Assembly: GCA_963824705.1 (NCBI GenBank)
Contig: CAWGQE010000003.1
Span: forward strand, 310,001 to 374,000
Origin: VRUE01 sp963824705
GTDB taxonomy: Bacteria; Actinomycetota; Thermoleophilia; Solirubrobacterales; 70-9
DNA length: 64,000 nucleotides
Reading direction: 5' to 3'
Shown: positions 9,785 to 19,045 of the stretch, in pieces
Layout of the letters: each line of letters opens with the position of its first letter
Position numbering within the stretch: the first letter of the stretch is position 1
Notes under the pieces: generated by a model
Database searches by the model: none
Seen by the model: the letters and a program-made list of their open reading frames with translations, nothing else
What the model was told of the DNA's origin: nothing
Made by a program: the position numbers and the translations under genes

Positions 9785-10342
9785 GTGCGCAAAGAGAACT
9801 TCGACCACTTGATTGCCGCCGCGGTCGATGTCTCCGGAGAGCGGGAGATCGTCGTGATCGGCAGCCAGGCGATCCTCGGCAGCATTGAGGAGCCACCCGG
9901 GATTCTGGCCGAATCGATGGAGGCAGATGTCTACCCGTTGGGCGACCCGGAGAAGGCGATCGAGATCGAAGCGATGCTCGGCGAGGGCTCCTCCTTCCAG
10001 GGTCTCTACGGCTACTACGCCCACGGCGTTGGCCCCGAGACGATGAAGGGACCGGGGGCCTGGCGCGATCGTCTGATCAGAGTCAAGGTTCCACCACGCC
10101 TGGGGCAGGAGGCCGAACCCGTCGCCTTATGCCTGGAGTTGCACGACCTGGTGCTCGCCAAGTGCGCGGCGGGGCGCATGCGCGATTGGGACTACGCTGG
10201 CGAGATGCTGCGCCTCGAGCTGGTCGGCTACGAGGAGCTGGTCGAGCGGATCGACGAAATGCCCGGTGGCACTGAGCACCAAGACCGGATTCGCGAGATG
10301 CTGGCGGGGATCGCCACGCAGATCGCTCGGCAAGACGAGTAG
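9785..10342 (+). CDS. Nucleotidyltransferase-fold protein (DUF6036-like), putative toxin
   Basis: 185 residues from GTG 9785; GAAGAGG at 9766-9772 can serve as RBS. The N-terminus contains VVIGSQAILG followed about 18 residues later by MEADVYP. This matches the GS-x(n)-[DE]x[DE] metal-binding pattern of minimal nucleotidyltransferases. Later LHDLVLAKCAAGRMRDWDY matches the conserved helical region (hD-hh-KhxAGRxKD) of this group. The family is similar in logic to AbiEii and MNT toxins. It is the last gene before the right attachment repeat. Confidence 0.72.
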   Translation: MRKENFDHLIAAAVDVSGEREIVVIGSQAILGSIEEPPGILAESMEADVYPLGDPEKAIEIEAMLGEGSSFQGLYGYYAHGVGPETMKGPGAWRDRLIRVKVPPRLGQEAEPVALCLELHDLVLAKCAAGRMRDWDYAGEMLRLELVGYEELVERIDEMPGGTEHQDRIREMLAGIATQIARQDE

Positions 10343-10370
10343 GTCTCCGAGCATTTTTTGCGGACGGCGA

Positions 10371-10396
10371 GCCGTGGGTACCAATTTGGGCACCAA
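10371..10396 (+). repeat. GGGTACCA paired motif, right end of island
   Basis: GCCGTGGGTACCA followed by TGGGCACCAA, almost matching 5954-5980. It lies about 80 bp inside the right attachment repeat, in the gap between the nucleotidyltransferase stop and the repeat. Confidence 0.5.
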
Positions 10397-10476
10397 ACCC
10401 GCCGGGCGAGGCCGCTCTTCGCGGACCTAAATGCCTCCCTTCAGCCTGAGAATGCCGATTCATGGGGCAAGTTCGG

Positions 10477-10519
10477 CTGTCACGCCGGAGGTCGCGGGTT
10501 CGAGTCCCGTCGCTCCCGT
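10477..10519 (+). repeat. Right attachment-site copy (43-bp repeat of tRNA-Asp 3' half)
   Basis: Identical over 43 bp to 5843-5885. Upstream of it no D arm or acceptor 5' strand can be found, so this is a 3'-half fragment left by integration, not a second tRNA. Confidence 0.9.
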
Positions 10520-10622
10520 CAGTCGTCCCGACGCTGGGGCGCGGGGCAATAACCTCATGGGTGCTTGGCTCGGTAAGCACCTGTTTAATATTGGAGGCCG
10601 AGCGACTGGGGGGTCAATAGCC

Positions 10623-13600
10623 GTGAGAGAGCTGATAGCAGCCTCACTCAAGGGATCGGAAGTCGCAGTGCAGGGGTTCTCCACAGCCGGGGGCGGTGGC
10701 ACGACACGAGGCGACCGGCTGCGCTTCACGGTCGTGGTGGCTCTGTTGGTGGGCGTCGCGGCGGCTGCCGGATGCGTGGCGGGACTCCTTACGTCGCCCG
10801 GTGTAACCGCGGAGCGCGCAACGACGGCCCGCCACGGCCTGACGAGCCTGCCGCTGGCCGCGCAGGGCCCGGTCTCAGCCGCCCTGGGAAGCGAAAAGCC
10901 GGCCTATCGCGTCACGGGCCTCGAGGCCGTCAACCCGGCGCAGCACCTGCGCGCCGGCTTCTCGCGCCACGGTGTCACGGTTGCCTCGGGCGAGGCGCGG
11001 CTTGGCATGACGCTCTCCGCGTACGGGTACGCGGGCGCGCTTGAGACGGTGGGGTCCGCCCAGCCGCGCGCCAGTGCCAACCGTGTCAGCTACGCGCACG
11101 GAGCGCTGACGAGAGTGGTACGCGAACGGTCCGTTGGGAATCGAGCAGGGCTTTGACGTCGCGGCTCGCCCCGCCGCCGCCGCGGGGCCGCTGACGCTCT
11201 CGCTGGCTCTCTCCGGCAACCTCGCCGCGCGGCTGCGCGACGGCTCGGTGCTGCTCACCGGCCGGGGCGCCACGCTTCGCTACGGCGACCTTCTCGCCAC
11301 CGACGCGCACGGGCACGTGCTGCGCTCTTGGCTGCAGCTGGTCGAGGGGCATCGTGCTGATTCGCGTCGCGGATCGCGGCGCCACATATCCGCTGCGGAT
11401 CGATCCGCTGATCCAGCAGGGCAAAAAGCTCACCGGTACGGGCGCGATCGGCGACCCGGCCGGTTCGGCTACGCCGTGGCGCTCTCCGGAGACGGCAACA
11501 CCGCGCTGATCGGGGGCGCGCTACGGGACATTGGCGGTGAAACGGCATCGGCGCCGCCTGGGTGTTCACGCGCTCGGGCGCGACCTGGACCCAGCAGGGC
11601 GGAAAGCTCGTCGGCACGGGCCACGCCGGAGAAGGCGAATTCGCCCACGTCGCAGAAGGCGAATTCGGCGACGAGCGTCGCGCTCTCCGCCGACGGCAAC
11701 ACGGCGCTGATCGGCGGGCCCCGCGACGACGGCGATAACGGCGCGGCCTGGGTGTTCACGCGCTCGGGCTCGACCTGGAGCCAGCAGGGCGAAAAGCTCA
11801 CCGGCACGGGCGAGACCGGAGAAGGCAGGTTCGGCGAGAGCGTCGCGCTCTCCGCCGACGGCGACACGGCGCTGATCGGCGGGCCCGACGACAACGGCAA
11901 CACGGGCGCGGCCTGGGTGTTCACGCGCTCGGGCTCCACCTGGACCCAGCAGGGCGGAAAGCTCATCGGCACGGGCGAGATCGGAAACGCCGGATTCGGC
12001 TTCGAGCGTGGCGCTCTCCGCCGACGGCAACACCGCGCTGATCGGCGGGCCCGAGCGACGACAGCGACACGGGCGCGGCCTGGGTGTTCACGCGCTCGGG
12101 CTCGACCTGGACCCAGCAGGGCGGAAAGCTCACCGGCACCGGCGAGACCGGAGAAGGCGGATTCGGCGACCAGCGTCGCGCTCTCCGCCGACGGCAACAC
12201 CGCGCTGGTCGGCGGCGCCCCGACGACAACAGCGAAGCCGGCGCGGCCTGGGTGTTCACGCGCTCGAGCTCGACCTGGACTCAGCAGGGCGAAAAGCTGA
12301 CCGGCACCGGCGAGATCGGAGACGGCAGGTTCGGCACGAGCGTCGCGCTCTCCGCCGACGGCAACACCGCGCTGATCGGCGGGCCCCGCGACAACGGCAA
12401 CGTCGGCGCGGCCTGGGTGTTCACGCGCTCGGGCTCGACCTGGGCCCAGCAGGGCGGAAAGCTCACCGGCACCGGCGAGACCGGAGAAGGCGAATTCGGC
12501 ACGAGCGTCGCGCTCTCGGCCGACGGCAACACCGCGCTGATCGGCGGGCCCGAGGACGACACCGCCACGGGCGCGGCGTGGGCCTTCACCCGCTCGGGCG
12601 GGGCGTGGAGCCAGCAGGGATCGAAGCTCACCGGCGGCGAAGAGGACAACAGCGAGTTCGGCGTCCTCGTCTCGCTCTCCGCCGACGGCAACACCGCGCT
12701 GGTCGGCGGCTGGAACGACGACGGCACGAAGGGCGCGGCGTGGGTGTTCACGCGCTCGGGCGGGGTGTGGACCCAGCAGGGGCCGAAGCTGACCGGCCGG
12801 GAGCGAGATCGGAAGCGAAGGCGGGTTCGGCACGAGCGTCGCGCTCTCCGCCGACGGCAACACGGCGCTGATCGGCGCGCCCGGCAACGACGATCGCAAA
12901 GGCGCCGCCTGGGTGTTCACGCGCTCGGGCTCCACCTGGAGCCAGCAGGGCGGGAAGCTCACCGGCACGGGTGCGATCGGGAGCCCCTGGTTCGGCTACA
13001 CCGTGGCGCTGTCCGGAGACGGCAACACCGCGCTGATCGGCGGCTGGCTCGACGACGGCTGGAAGGGCGCGGCCTGGGTGTTCACGCGCTCGGGCTCGAC
13101 CTGGACCCAGCAGGGCGAAAAGCTGACCGCGCAACGGATGAGGATCGGAGAAGGCATGTTCGGCACCAACGTCACACTCTCCGCCGACGGCAACACCGCG
13201 CTGATCGGCGGCTGGAACGACGACAGCGAATTCGGCGGCAACCGGGACTACAGCGGCAAGGGCGCCGCCTGGGTGTTCACCCGCTCGGGCTCGACCTGGA
13301 CCCAGCAGGGACCGAAGCTCACCGCCAACGACGAGACCGGAAACGGCAAGTTCGGCACGATCGTCGCGCTCTCCGCCAACGGCGACACGGCGCTGATCGG
13401 CGGCTGGAACGACGACCACAGCAAGGGCGCGGCCTGGGTGTTCACGCGCTCTGGCTCCACCTGGACCCAGCAGGGACCGAAGCTCACCGGCGCGGGCGAG
13501 ACCGGAGAAGGCAGGTTCGGCGTCGCCGTCGCGCTCTCCGCCGACGGCGACACGGCGCTGGTCGGCGGGCTCTGCCGACAACGGCACCAGAGGCGCGGCC

Positions 13601-14482
13601 TGGCTGTTCACCCGCTCGGGCTCCACCTGGACCCAGCAGGGCCGAAAGCTGACCCGCAGCGACGGGGCCGGAGAAAGCGAATTCGGCACGAACGTCGCGC
13701 TCTCCGCCGACGGCGACACGGCGCTGATCGGCGCCTGGCGCGACAACGGCGGCACGGGTGCGGCGTGGGCCTTCGTGGATCCGCCCACCGCGACGTCGGG
13801 TGCGGCGACGAGCATCGAGCGAGACCAGCGCGACCCTCAACGGAACCCTCGGTGCCGGAGGCTCGAGCAAGGCGTACTTCCAGTACGGGACGACCGCGGC
13901 CTACGGGGCCTCGACCTCCGTCCAGGGCGTTGGCGCCTCCGGCAGCCCGAGTCCACTCGCGGCCGCAATCGGCGGGCTTGCGCCGGGAATGACCTACCAC
14001 TTCCGGCTCGTCGCCGAAAACTCCGGTGGAGTGGTCTATGGCGACGATCGGACGTTTACGAGCGAAGCCCGACGGCCCAACCACCCCGCCGACCCAGCCA
14101 ACCCCCCCGTTGCCGCCGGGACCCAGCGAACCGTCCCTGCGTCCTGTGGTGCGAACACGCACGCCAATCCACGACGAGATGGCGTGAGGGCAATCGGCTC
14201 GCCGGCATCAGTCGCGCGAAGACGCCCACTGGAACGATCTTCTCGTTCTCGCTCAACGAGCAGGCAGCCGTGACCTTCAGCTTCGCCCAGAGCGTCGGCG
14301 GCCGCAAGGCGGGCAAGCTCACCTTCGCTGGCCACAGTGGCACCAACAAGGTGGCGTTCCAGGGCCGCATCTCGCCCGAAAAGAAGCTCGAGCCAGGGCG
14401 CTACACGCTCGTGATTACGGCCACCAACCCCGCCGGAGTGCGCTCTGCGCCGAAGTCGCTGAGCTTCACGATCGTGAAGTAA
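10623..14482 (+). pseudogene. Large FG-GAP-like repeat surface protein, reading frame broken many times
   Basis: The likely start is GTG 10623 after a GGGGGG box. A hydrophobic segment (FTVVVALLVGVAAAAG) comes first, then a 200-residue domain. About 14 repeats of roughly 55 residues follow, with the core SVALSADGNTALIGG and AAWVFTRSGSTW, as in FG-GAP / beta-propeller-like proteins. After 13.78 kb comes an Fn3-like domain (YFQYGTTAAYGAS, TYHFRLVAEN), then a C-terminal beta domain ending FTIVK. Coherent translation needs switches near 11110, 11342, 11460, 11540, 11680, 12000, 12060, 12165, 12220, 12795, 13570 and beyond. Either the gene is decayed, or the repeats are badly resolved in the assembly. 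An intact version would have about 1280 residues and be exported. Confidence 0.75.
11540..13790 (+). repeat. About 14 tandem ~165-bp coding repeats
   Basis: The phrase GCCTGGGTGTTCACGCGCTC and close variants recur at about 165-nt spacing from 11.55 to 13.77 kb, each preceded by a copy of CTCTCCGCCGACGGCAACAC. The repeat unit encodes one FG-GAP-like blade. High identity between units makes this tract prone to recombination and to assembly error. Confidence 0.85.
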
Positions 14483-14501
14483 CGCTCGGTGGGCGAGTGA
14501 C

Positions 14502-14855
14502 ATGGAACGTGTGCTTGGAATCGGTGGATACTTCATGCGGGCCGCCGACCCGGTCGCCCTGGGCGCTTGGTATCGCGATTGCTTGGGCCTGGACGCCGAT
14601 GAGGACGGCCTGTGGCGTCAGGAAGCCGGGCCGACGGTGTTCGCGACGTTCGAGTCCGGAACCGACTACTTCGGGTCCCGTGCCCAGCAGGCCATGATCA
14701 ACTTCCGGGTCCGCGACCTGGATGCGATGCTCGCGCAACTGCGCGCCAAGGGAGCGGACGTGGCCAAGGAGACGCAGGACATGGAGGGTGTCGGTCGATT
14801 CGGCTGGGTCACCGATCCAGAGGGCAATCGGATCGAGCTGTGGCAGCCCGCCTGA
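14502..14855 (+). CDS. VOC (glyoxalase/bleomycin resistance) family protein
   Basis: 117 residues from ATG 14502, close after the upstream stop. It is a single vicinal-oxygen-chelate domain: GGYFMRAADPVALGAWYRDC at the N-terminus and FGWVTDPEGNRIELWQP at the C-terminus, with the Glu of IELWQP in the metal position. Members act as dimers in lyase, dioxygenase or binding roles. No substrate can be assigned. Confidence 0.88.
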   Translation: MERVLGIGGYFMRAADPVALGAWYRDCLGLDADEDGLWRQEAGPTVFATFESGTDYFGSRAQQAMINFRVRDLDAMLAQLRAKGADVAKETQDMEGVGRFGWVTDPEGNRIELWQPA

Positions 14856-14896
14856 TGTCAGCGCTTGCTAACAGTTCGGCTTATCTAGCACCGTGA

Positions 14897-15154
14897 CTAA
14901 GCCCCCGGCGCCAAGGCATCGCCACCAACTGTGCGCTCGGCCTGGGCGACCAGATCCGATAGCGGCACTTCGAGTGCTGCCGCGAGCTTGAACAGGTTGC
15001 GGAAGCTCGGGTTTCGCAACCCGCGCTCGATCTCGCTGACGTAAGTGCGATGCATTCCGGCAAGGTCGGCGAGCCCCTCCTGAGAGAGACCGTCGATTTC
15101 GCCCCGCCGCGTACGAATCGCTTCGCCAAGAGCCTTAAGAGCCACCTCCGACAC
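14897..15154 (-). CDS. XRE-family helix-turn-helix regulator (85 aa)
   Basis: 85 residues from GTG 15154 (a second GTG lies three codons in). It is essentially one Cro/C1-type HTH: LGEAIRTRRG, then LSQEGLADLAGMHRTYVSEI as helices 2-3, and ERGLRNPSFRNLFKLAAAL. It is followed upstream by an AT-rich gap. The small size fits a phage-type or restriction-modification controller, but no partner gene is adjacent. Confidence 0.88.
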   Translation of the reverse strand: MSEVALKALGEAIRTRRGEIDGLSQEGLADLAGMHRTYVSEIERGLRNPSFRNLFKLAAALEVPLSDLVAQAERTVGGDALAPGA

Positions 15155-15174
15155 GCGCCGAGCCTGCCAGCTAT

Positions 15175-15320
15175 TTCGTTATGAGTCTACAGAATATAAG
15201 TAGCTAGTCACGGCGCCCAAAACCCCATATTCATGCGTACCTATAAAAATCCTCACACTAAATCTAAAGGTCAAAAAACACCACTAGAACGCTCGGGTAA
15301 TTTATCGACCAATGCCTACC
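15175..15320. other. Locally AT-rich intergenic segment
   Basis: Within the 252-nt gap upstream of the XRE gene, about 150 nt are clearly richer in A and T than the surrounding high-GC DNA (for example CTATAAAAATCC near 15241). No ORF, tRNA or clear repeat is visible. It probably holds the XRE promoter and may be a trace of foreign DNA. Confidence 0.5.
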
Positions 15321-15406
15321 ACACATAGTGTGTCAGTGACGGCGGCCGCCAGGGTTAGTGACAGGTTAGGTGTTGATAAGCACCGAAGCCGGCGGACCGC
15401 GGACAT

Positions 15407-16237
15407 CTATGCGCGACGGGCTATGTAGACGGCCTTGGAGTGGATCAGTTCCTCGACCGGCTGCTTTGGAACCGCGTCGAAGCCGTGGCCGTAGACATCG
15501 AGACACTCCAACCCCGCCCCGGTCAGCTGTTCGTGCACCTCCGCTTCGGGGAAATGGCGCTGGCGGTGGACATGGGTCTCGGCGTCCGCCCCGCCGTCGC
15601 CGGCCTCGATTTCGAAACGTGCTTCGCTGATCGAGGCCGGGGGCGCGTCGGCCGAGCCCTGGCCGCGCCAGACCAGATGCCGCCCTCCTCGCTGGACCCG
15701 CTGTTCTTCCGCAAAGAAGGTGCGGTAGGCCTGCAGGGTGTTGACGTCGAACATCAGCAGTCCGCCGGGGGCCAGGTTGGCTCGCATCCCGCTCAGCGCT
15801 TCCCCCAGTTCCTCCGCGCTGAGCAGATAGTTGATCGCGTCGTCCAGTGCCCAGACGAGATCGAACTCGCCGAACTTCGGCAGCTCCCGCATATCCGCCA
15901 CGGAGAGCTGTGCCGCCCCACCGGCCTTGGCCCGGGCCAGCTCCAGCATCGAGGGCGAGATGTCGCAAGCGGTGACCTCCCATCCCCGCTCGAGCATCGG
16001 CAGAAAGCTCTTCCCGGTTCCGCAACCGACGTCGAGCAGGCGCCGCCCACTCAACCCGTGGCCGCTGACCTTGGGAAGGAGATGACCCAACCACAACTCG
16101 TAGTCGTGGTGGGCGGTGAAATCGTCGTAGACCGGCGCGATCGCCTCATAGGCGCGCTCTGCCCACTGGCCTCCCGGCTGGACTGCTGGTGCTGCTTTCA
16201 CGCTCCCGTGACCGATGAATGTTCGACAACGTTTCAT
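15407..16237 (-). CDS. Class I SAM-dependent methyltransferase
   Basis: 276 residues from ATG 16237; a GTG at residue 13, preceded by GGGAGC, is an alternative start. Motif I LLDVGCGTG lies at about residues 67-75, a post-I acidic residue in VTACDISPSMLELA, motif II in FDLVWALDDAINYLL, and motif III in LAPGGLLMFDVN. This is the layout of methyltransferase types 11/25. The C-terminal 100 residues contain the substrate cap. Divergent from the ECF sigma gene with 28 nt between the starts, so the two promoters overlap each other's coding ends. Confidence 0.9.
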   Translation of the reverse strand: MKRCRTFIGHGSVKAAPAVQPGGQWAERAYEAIAPVYDDFTAHHDYELWLGHLLPKVSGHGLSGRRLLDVGCGTGKSFLPMLERGWEVTACDISPSMLELARAKAGGAAQLSVADMRELPKFGEFDLVWALDDAINYLLSAEELGEALSGMRANLAPGGLLMFDVNTLQAYRTFFAEEQRVQRGGRHLVWRGQGSADAPPASISEARFEIEAGDGGADAETHVHRQRHFPEAEVHEQLTGAGLECLDVYGHGFDAVPKQPVEELIHSKAVYIARRA

Positions 16238-16265
16238 TGATCAAATCTGCTAGTCTGATCCGATC

Positions 16266-16781
16266 GTGGAGGTCCACCGTCTCGATCATCGGGTTAGCAG
16301 GGGGGTAGATCCGAGCGAGTCCTGGGACTGGGACGAGGTCCACAGGACCTGCCTCCGCTTTGCCTTCCGCTATGCCAAGAGCCGCACAGAGGCGGAAGAC
16401 ATCGCCCAGGATTCGATGGTGCGGGCCTGGCGGAAACGGACGACGCTACGTAAAAGCGAGGCGCGCAAATCGTGGTTGGCGACGATCGTCCGCAACGAGG
16501 CGCTGCGCGAGTTTGCCCGCAAACGGCCGTCGCCCATCGACACGCTCGACGCCTGGCAGGGCAGCGACGACGAGCGCGTCCTGGCCACGGTGGAACGGGC
16601 CGACCTGCACGCTGCGCTGGAGCGCCTCAACAAGCGCGACCGCCAGCTGGTGCGACTTCGCTACGACGAGGACATGACCCAGGAGGCCATTGCCCATCGC
16701 CTCGGCATCCCGCTCGGCACGGTCAAGGTCCGCTTGCATCGCGTGCGCGCCAAGCTGCGTCGCGAGATCGGCGCTTTTTAA
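16266..16781 (+). CDS. ECF-type RNA polymerase sigma factor
   Basis: 171 residues from GTG 16266. Region 2 is at about 33-60 (FRYAKSRTEAEDIAQDSMVR), followed by RAWRKRTTLRKSEARKSWL. Region 4 is at about 115-168 (LNKRDRQLVRLRYDEDMTQE and AHRLGIPLGTVKVRL). No anti-sigma gene is adjacent; the next gene is convergent. Transcription ends at the hairpin 16803-16828. Confidence 0.92.
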   Translation: MEVHRLDHRVSRGVDPSESWDWDEVHRTCLRFAFRYAKSRTEAEDIAQDSMVRAWRKRTTLRKSEARKSWLATIVRNEALREFARKRPSPIDTLDAWQGSDDERVLATVERADLHAALERLNKRDRQLVRLRYDEDMTQEAIAHRLGIPLGTVKVRLHRVRAKLRREIGAF

Positions 16782-16802
16782 AGACCCGGGGAGGCGGGCG
16801 GA

Positions 16803-16828
16803 CCGGCGAGGCGCGGGGCCTCAGCCGG
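16803..16828. terminator. Bidirectional hairpin between convergent sigma and TetR genes
   Basis: Stem CCGGCGAGGC with GCCTCAGCCGG (one bulged A) around a short loop. The right arm contains the TetR stop codon (16821-16823). There is no long T tract. Confidence 0.5.
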
Positions 16829-17426
16829 CCGCTGCTCGCCGCATCTCCGCGGTCGCGGCACCGGGGCCGATGTAGGGGACCAGCATCGCGAAGAGCAGGT
16901 CCGGCAGCAGCTCCGGCAGTCGCTCGGCCCGTCCGGCCAGCAGCTCGTCGAAGATCAGGCCCGAGACGGCGCCGGCGGCCATCAGCCCGATGTTGCCGGG
17001 CAGCTCGTGGTCACCGGCCAACTGCTCGCCTTCGGTGAGGTAGGCGGTGAACCTGGTAATTGCGTCCCAGTGCCGCTGGCGGGCGTCGGAGCCGGCCGCG
17101 GCGACCTCGACGATCGCGGTCCTCGCCAGCTCGGGATCGAGGGCGAACAGCTCGACCACCGTTGCCAGCCCGATCCGCATCCGGTCCAGCCAGGGCTGGT
17201 CGGGGTCGCACTTGGCGATCACCTCAGCGAAGACCTGCTCGACCACGAGGTCATAGGCGGCGAGGAAGCACCCGTGCTTGTCCTCGAAGTGCTTGTAGAA
17301 GGTCGTGCGGGAGACGTCGGCCTCCTCGATCACGTCGGCAACCGAGGTCGCCTTGTATCCCTCGCGGCCGACAACCTGCACCATCGCTTCGAGGATCTGT
17401 CGACGTCGCGTTTCGCTGCCTGCCAT
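16821..17426 (-). CDS. TetR/AcrR family regulator (first of three)
   Basis: 201 residues from ATG 17426; an upstream in-frame start at 17468 is possible. The N-terminal HTH is typical: RRRQILEAMVQVVGREGY, then TSVADVIEEADVSRTTFYKH. The ligand-binding domain contains RLPELLPDLLFAMLVPYIGP, which is closely similar to the end of the next TetR gene (LPGLLSDVLFATLIPYIGP), indicating duplication. Third in a leftward row of TetR genes. Confidence 0.9.
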   Translation of the reverse strand: MAGSETRRRQILEAMVQVVGREGYKATSVADVIEEADVSRTTFYKHFEDKHGCFLAAYDLVVEQVFAEVIAKCDPDQPWLDRMRIGLATVVELFALDPELARTAIVEVAAAGSDARQRHWDAITRFTAYLTEGEQLAGDHELPGNIGLMAAGAVSGLIFDELLAGRAERLPELLPDLLFAMLVPYIGPGAATAEMRRAAAG

Positions 17427-17491
17427 CGGCCCGCCCGTCAGGGTTGAACTATCGGGTATGTGGATCATAGCGGCAACGTGTACGTGGGCGT

Positions 17492-18160
17492 TTATCGAAT
17501 CAGCCTCTCGACCTCCCTGGCTGCCGCATCCGGGCCGATATAGGGGATTAGCGTGGCAAAAAGCACGTCCGAAAGCAACCCGGGAAGTTGCTCCGCCCGC
17601 CCGGCGACGAGCTCATCGGAGATCAGGCCGGTGACGCCGCCGATCGCCATCCGCGAGGTATTGGCGGGCAGGTTACGACCCCCGGGGGCAAAGTCCCTCC
17701 CCTCCTCGAAGAGCGGCGTAAGCCGTTGCACCGCCGCCCGGTAGCGTCGCTGCGCCGCCGGCCCGGCGTTGCCGATGTCGACCAACGAGAGCCGCGCCAG
17801 CGCCGGCTCCTCGGCGAGCACGGTGAGCATCGCGGCGAGTCCCGCCGCCGCCTGGTCCGGCCAGCCCTGCTTCGCTTCGTAAGCGGACATCACCGCCCGC
17901 ACCAGAACCTCGACCGCGTTGTCATAGGCGGCGAGGAAGCAGGCCTCCTTGTCCTCGTACAGCTCGTAGAAGGTCGTGCGCGAGACCCCCGCCTCCTTGG
18001 TCAGGTCACCCACGGTCATCGCGCCGTAGCCCTTGGCCGCGACGACCCGGACCGCTGCCTCGAGCAGGCGCTCGCGCTGCGAGCGCACGACAACCTCTGG
18101 GGGCAGCCGGTGACGTCCGCGCGGAGGGCGCCACCGGTCTCCCACCCCTGCGCGCTCCAC
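17492..18160 (-). CDS. TetR/AcrR family regulator (second of three)
   Basis: About 222 residues. I choose GTG 18160, 5 nt after the preceding TetR stop and preceded by GGAGG, because it yields the basic leader (RPPRGRHRLPPEVVVRSQ) usual in Thermoleophilia TetR proteins. GTG 18088 would give a shorter version. The HTH is MTVGDLTKEAGVSRTTFYEL. The ligand domain is closest to that of the first TetR gene. Operon-like spacing with the third TetR. Confidence 0.88.
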   Translation of the reverse strand: MERAGVGDRWRPPRGRHRLPPEVVVRSQRERLLEAAVRVVAAKGYGAMTVGDLTKEAGVSRTTFYELYEDKEACFLAAYDNAVEVLVRAVMSAYEAKQGWPDQAAAGLAAMLTVLAEEPALARLSLVDIGNAGPAAQRRYRAAVQRLTPLFEEGRDFAPGGRNLPANTSRMAIGGVTGLISDELVAGRAEQLPGLLSDVLFATLIPYIGPDAAAREVERLIR

Positions 18161-18165
18161 TCCGG

Positions 18166-18855
18166 TCAGCCTCCGGGTGGACTCAGGTTCTTCTCGGCCT
18201 GTCGCGACTGGCGCAGCGCCTCCTCCTGGCCGAGGTAGGGAACGGTCGTGATGTAGACGATGTCCGGCAGCAGCTCGCGCAGCCGCTCGGCGTTGCCGGC
18301 CAGGATCTGGCCGACGATCAACGACTCGGCGCCGGAGAGCGCCGCCCGCCCGGCGCTGGACGGGATCGCTTCCTCCTCGACCGGATCGTCGCGGCCGCGA
18401 TCGAGCAACGACTGGAGCACTTTCTTGCCCGAGGCGTAGAGCTCGAAGGCGCGATCGCCGGACGCGGGCGCCTCGACCAGAGCCATGCGCGCGAAGGCGG
18501 GGCGGCTGGCGAGCAGATCGAGGAACTCGGCGGCGGCGTCGCGGACCATCGTCGCCCACGGTTTGTCGGGCGAGTAGACCGAGACGATGCGGCCCATCGC
18601 ATCGGCAAGGGAGACCTCCATCGCGGCGTGGAAGCAGTCCTCCTTGTCCTTGAACAGCTCGTAGAAGGTGGCGCGGGAGACGCCGGCTGGCTCGCAGATG
18701 TCGGCGATCGTAGTCGCGCTATAGCCCTTCGTCGCACAGCTGTCGGCCATCGCGACGAGGATCCGTTCCCGCTGGGAGTGAGCGACCAGTGGCTCGGCCA
18801 GATCCTCGCGCCCGGCTGGCAGGTGCTCCTTCTCGATCAACCCGCTGAGGTTCAC
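18166..18855 (-). CDS. TetR/AcrR family regulator (third of three, promoter-proximal)
   Basis: 229 residues from ATG 18855. A leader (HLPAGREDLAEPLVAHSQ) precedes the HTH TTIADICEPAGVSRATFYEL. The C-terminal domain includes GAESLIVGQILAGNAERLRE and VYITTVPYLGQEEAL. It is the first gene of the row and faces the S51 peptidase pair across a 190-nt gap carrying three TGTACA sites, so it is the best candidate for binding them. Confidence 0.9.
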   Translation of the reverse strand: MNLSGLIEKEHLPAGREDLAEPLVAHSQRERILVAMADSCATKGYSATTIADICEPAGVSRATFYELFKDKEDCFHAAMEVSLADAMGRIVSVYSPDKPWATMVRDAAAEFLDLLASRPAFARMALVEAPASGDRAFELYASGKKVLQSLLDRGRDDPVEEEAIPSSAGRAALSGAESLIVGQILAGNAERLRELLPDIVYITTVPYLGQEEALRQSRQAEKNLSPPGG

Positions 18856-18867
18856 GATAAACGCGAT

Positions 18868-19010
18868 TGTACACCCCGAGCGGCGTTCTGTGGACGAGTC
18901 AGTACCAGATTAACAATCCGTCTCCGGCTGGGAACAGGAATGGAATCCGGCGTCGACGCCCACTGTACATCCGGGCGAGAGCGCTACCGAAAACTTCGGA
19001 CCGCTGTACA
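18868..19010. promoter_or_regulatory. Divergent promoter region with three TGTACA palindromes
   Basis: TGTACA occurs at 18868-18873, 18964-18969 and 19005-19010, each in a slightly different flank (ATTGTACACC, ACTGTACATC, GCTGTACAAC). Three copies of a 6-bp palindrome in 143 nt between a TetR gene and a peptidase operon suggest regulator binding sites. This is an inference from spacing and symmetry only. Confidence 0.5.
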
Positions 19011-19045
19011 ACGACGTTTGGCCGCCGCGTCGCGACCATTTAACG

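Noticed and set aside
10477..10519. Second tRNA-Asp gene
   Set aside because: Only the 3' half is present, with no acceptor 5' strand or D arm upstream; it is an attachment-site copy.
11540..13790. CRISPR-like regular spacing of repeats
   Set aside because: The 165-bp units are coding, nearly identical throughout, and have no unique spacers; no cas genes are present.
11469..13815. Minus-strand frames opposite the FG-GAP repeats
   Set aside because: They are repetitive shadows of the coding repeats on the plus strand.
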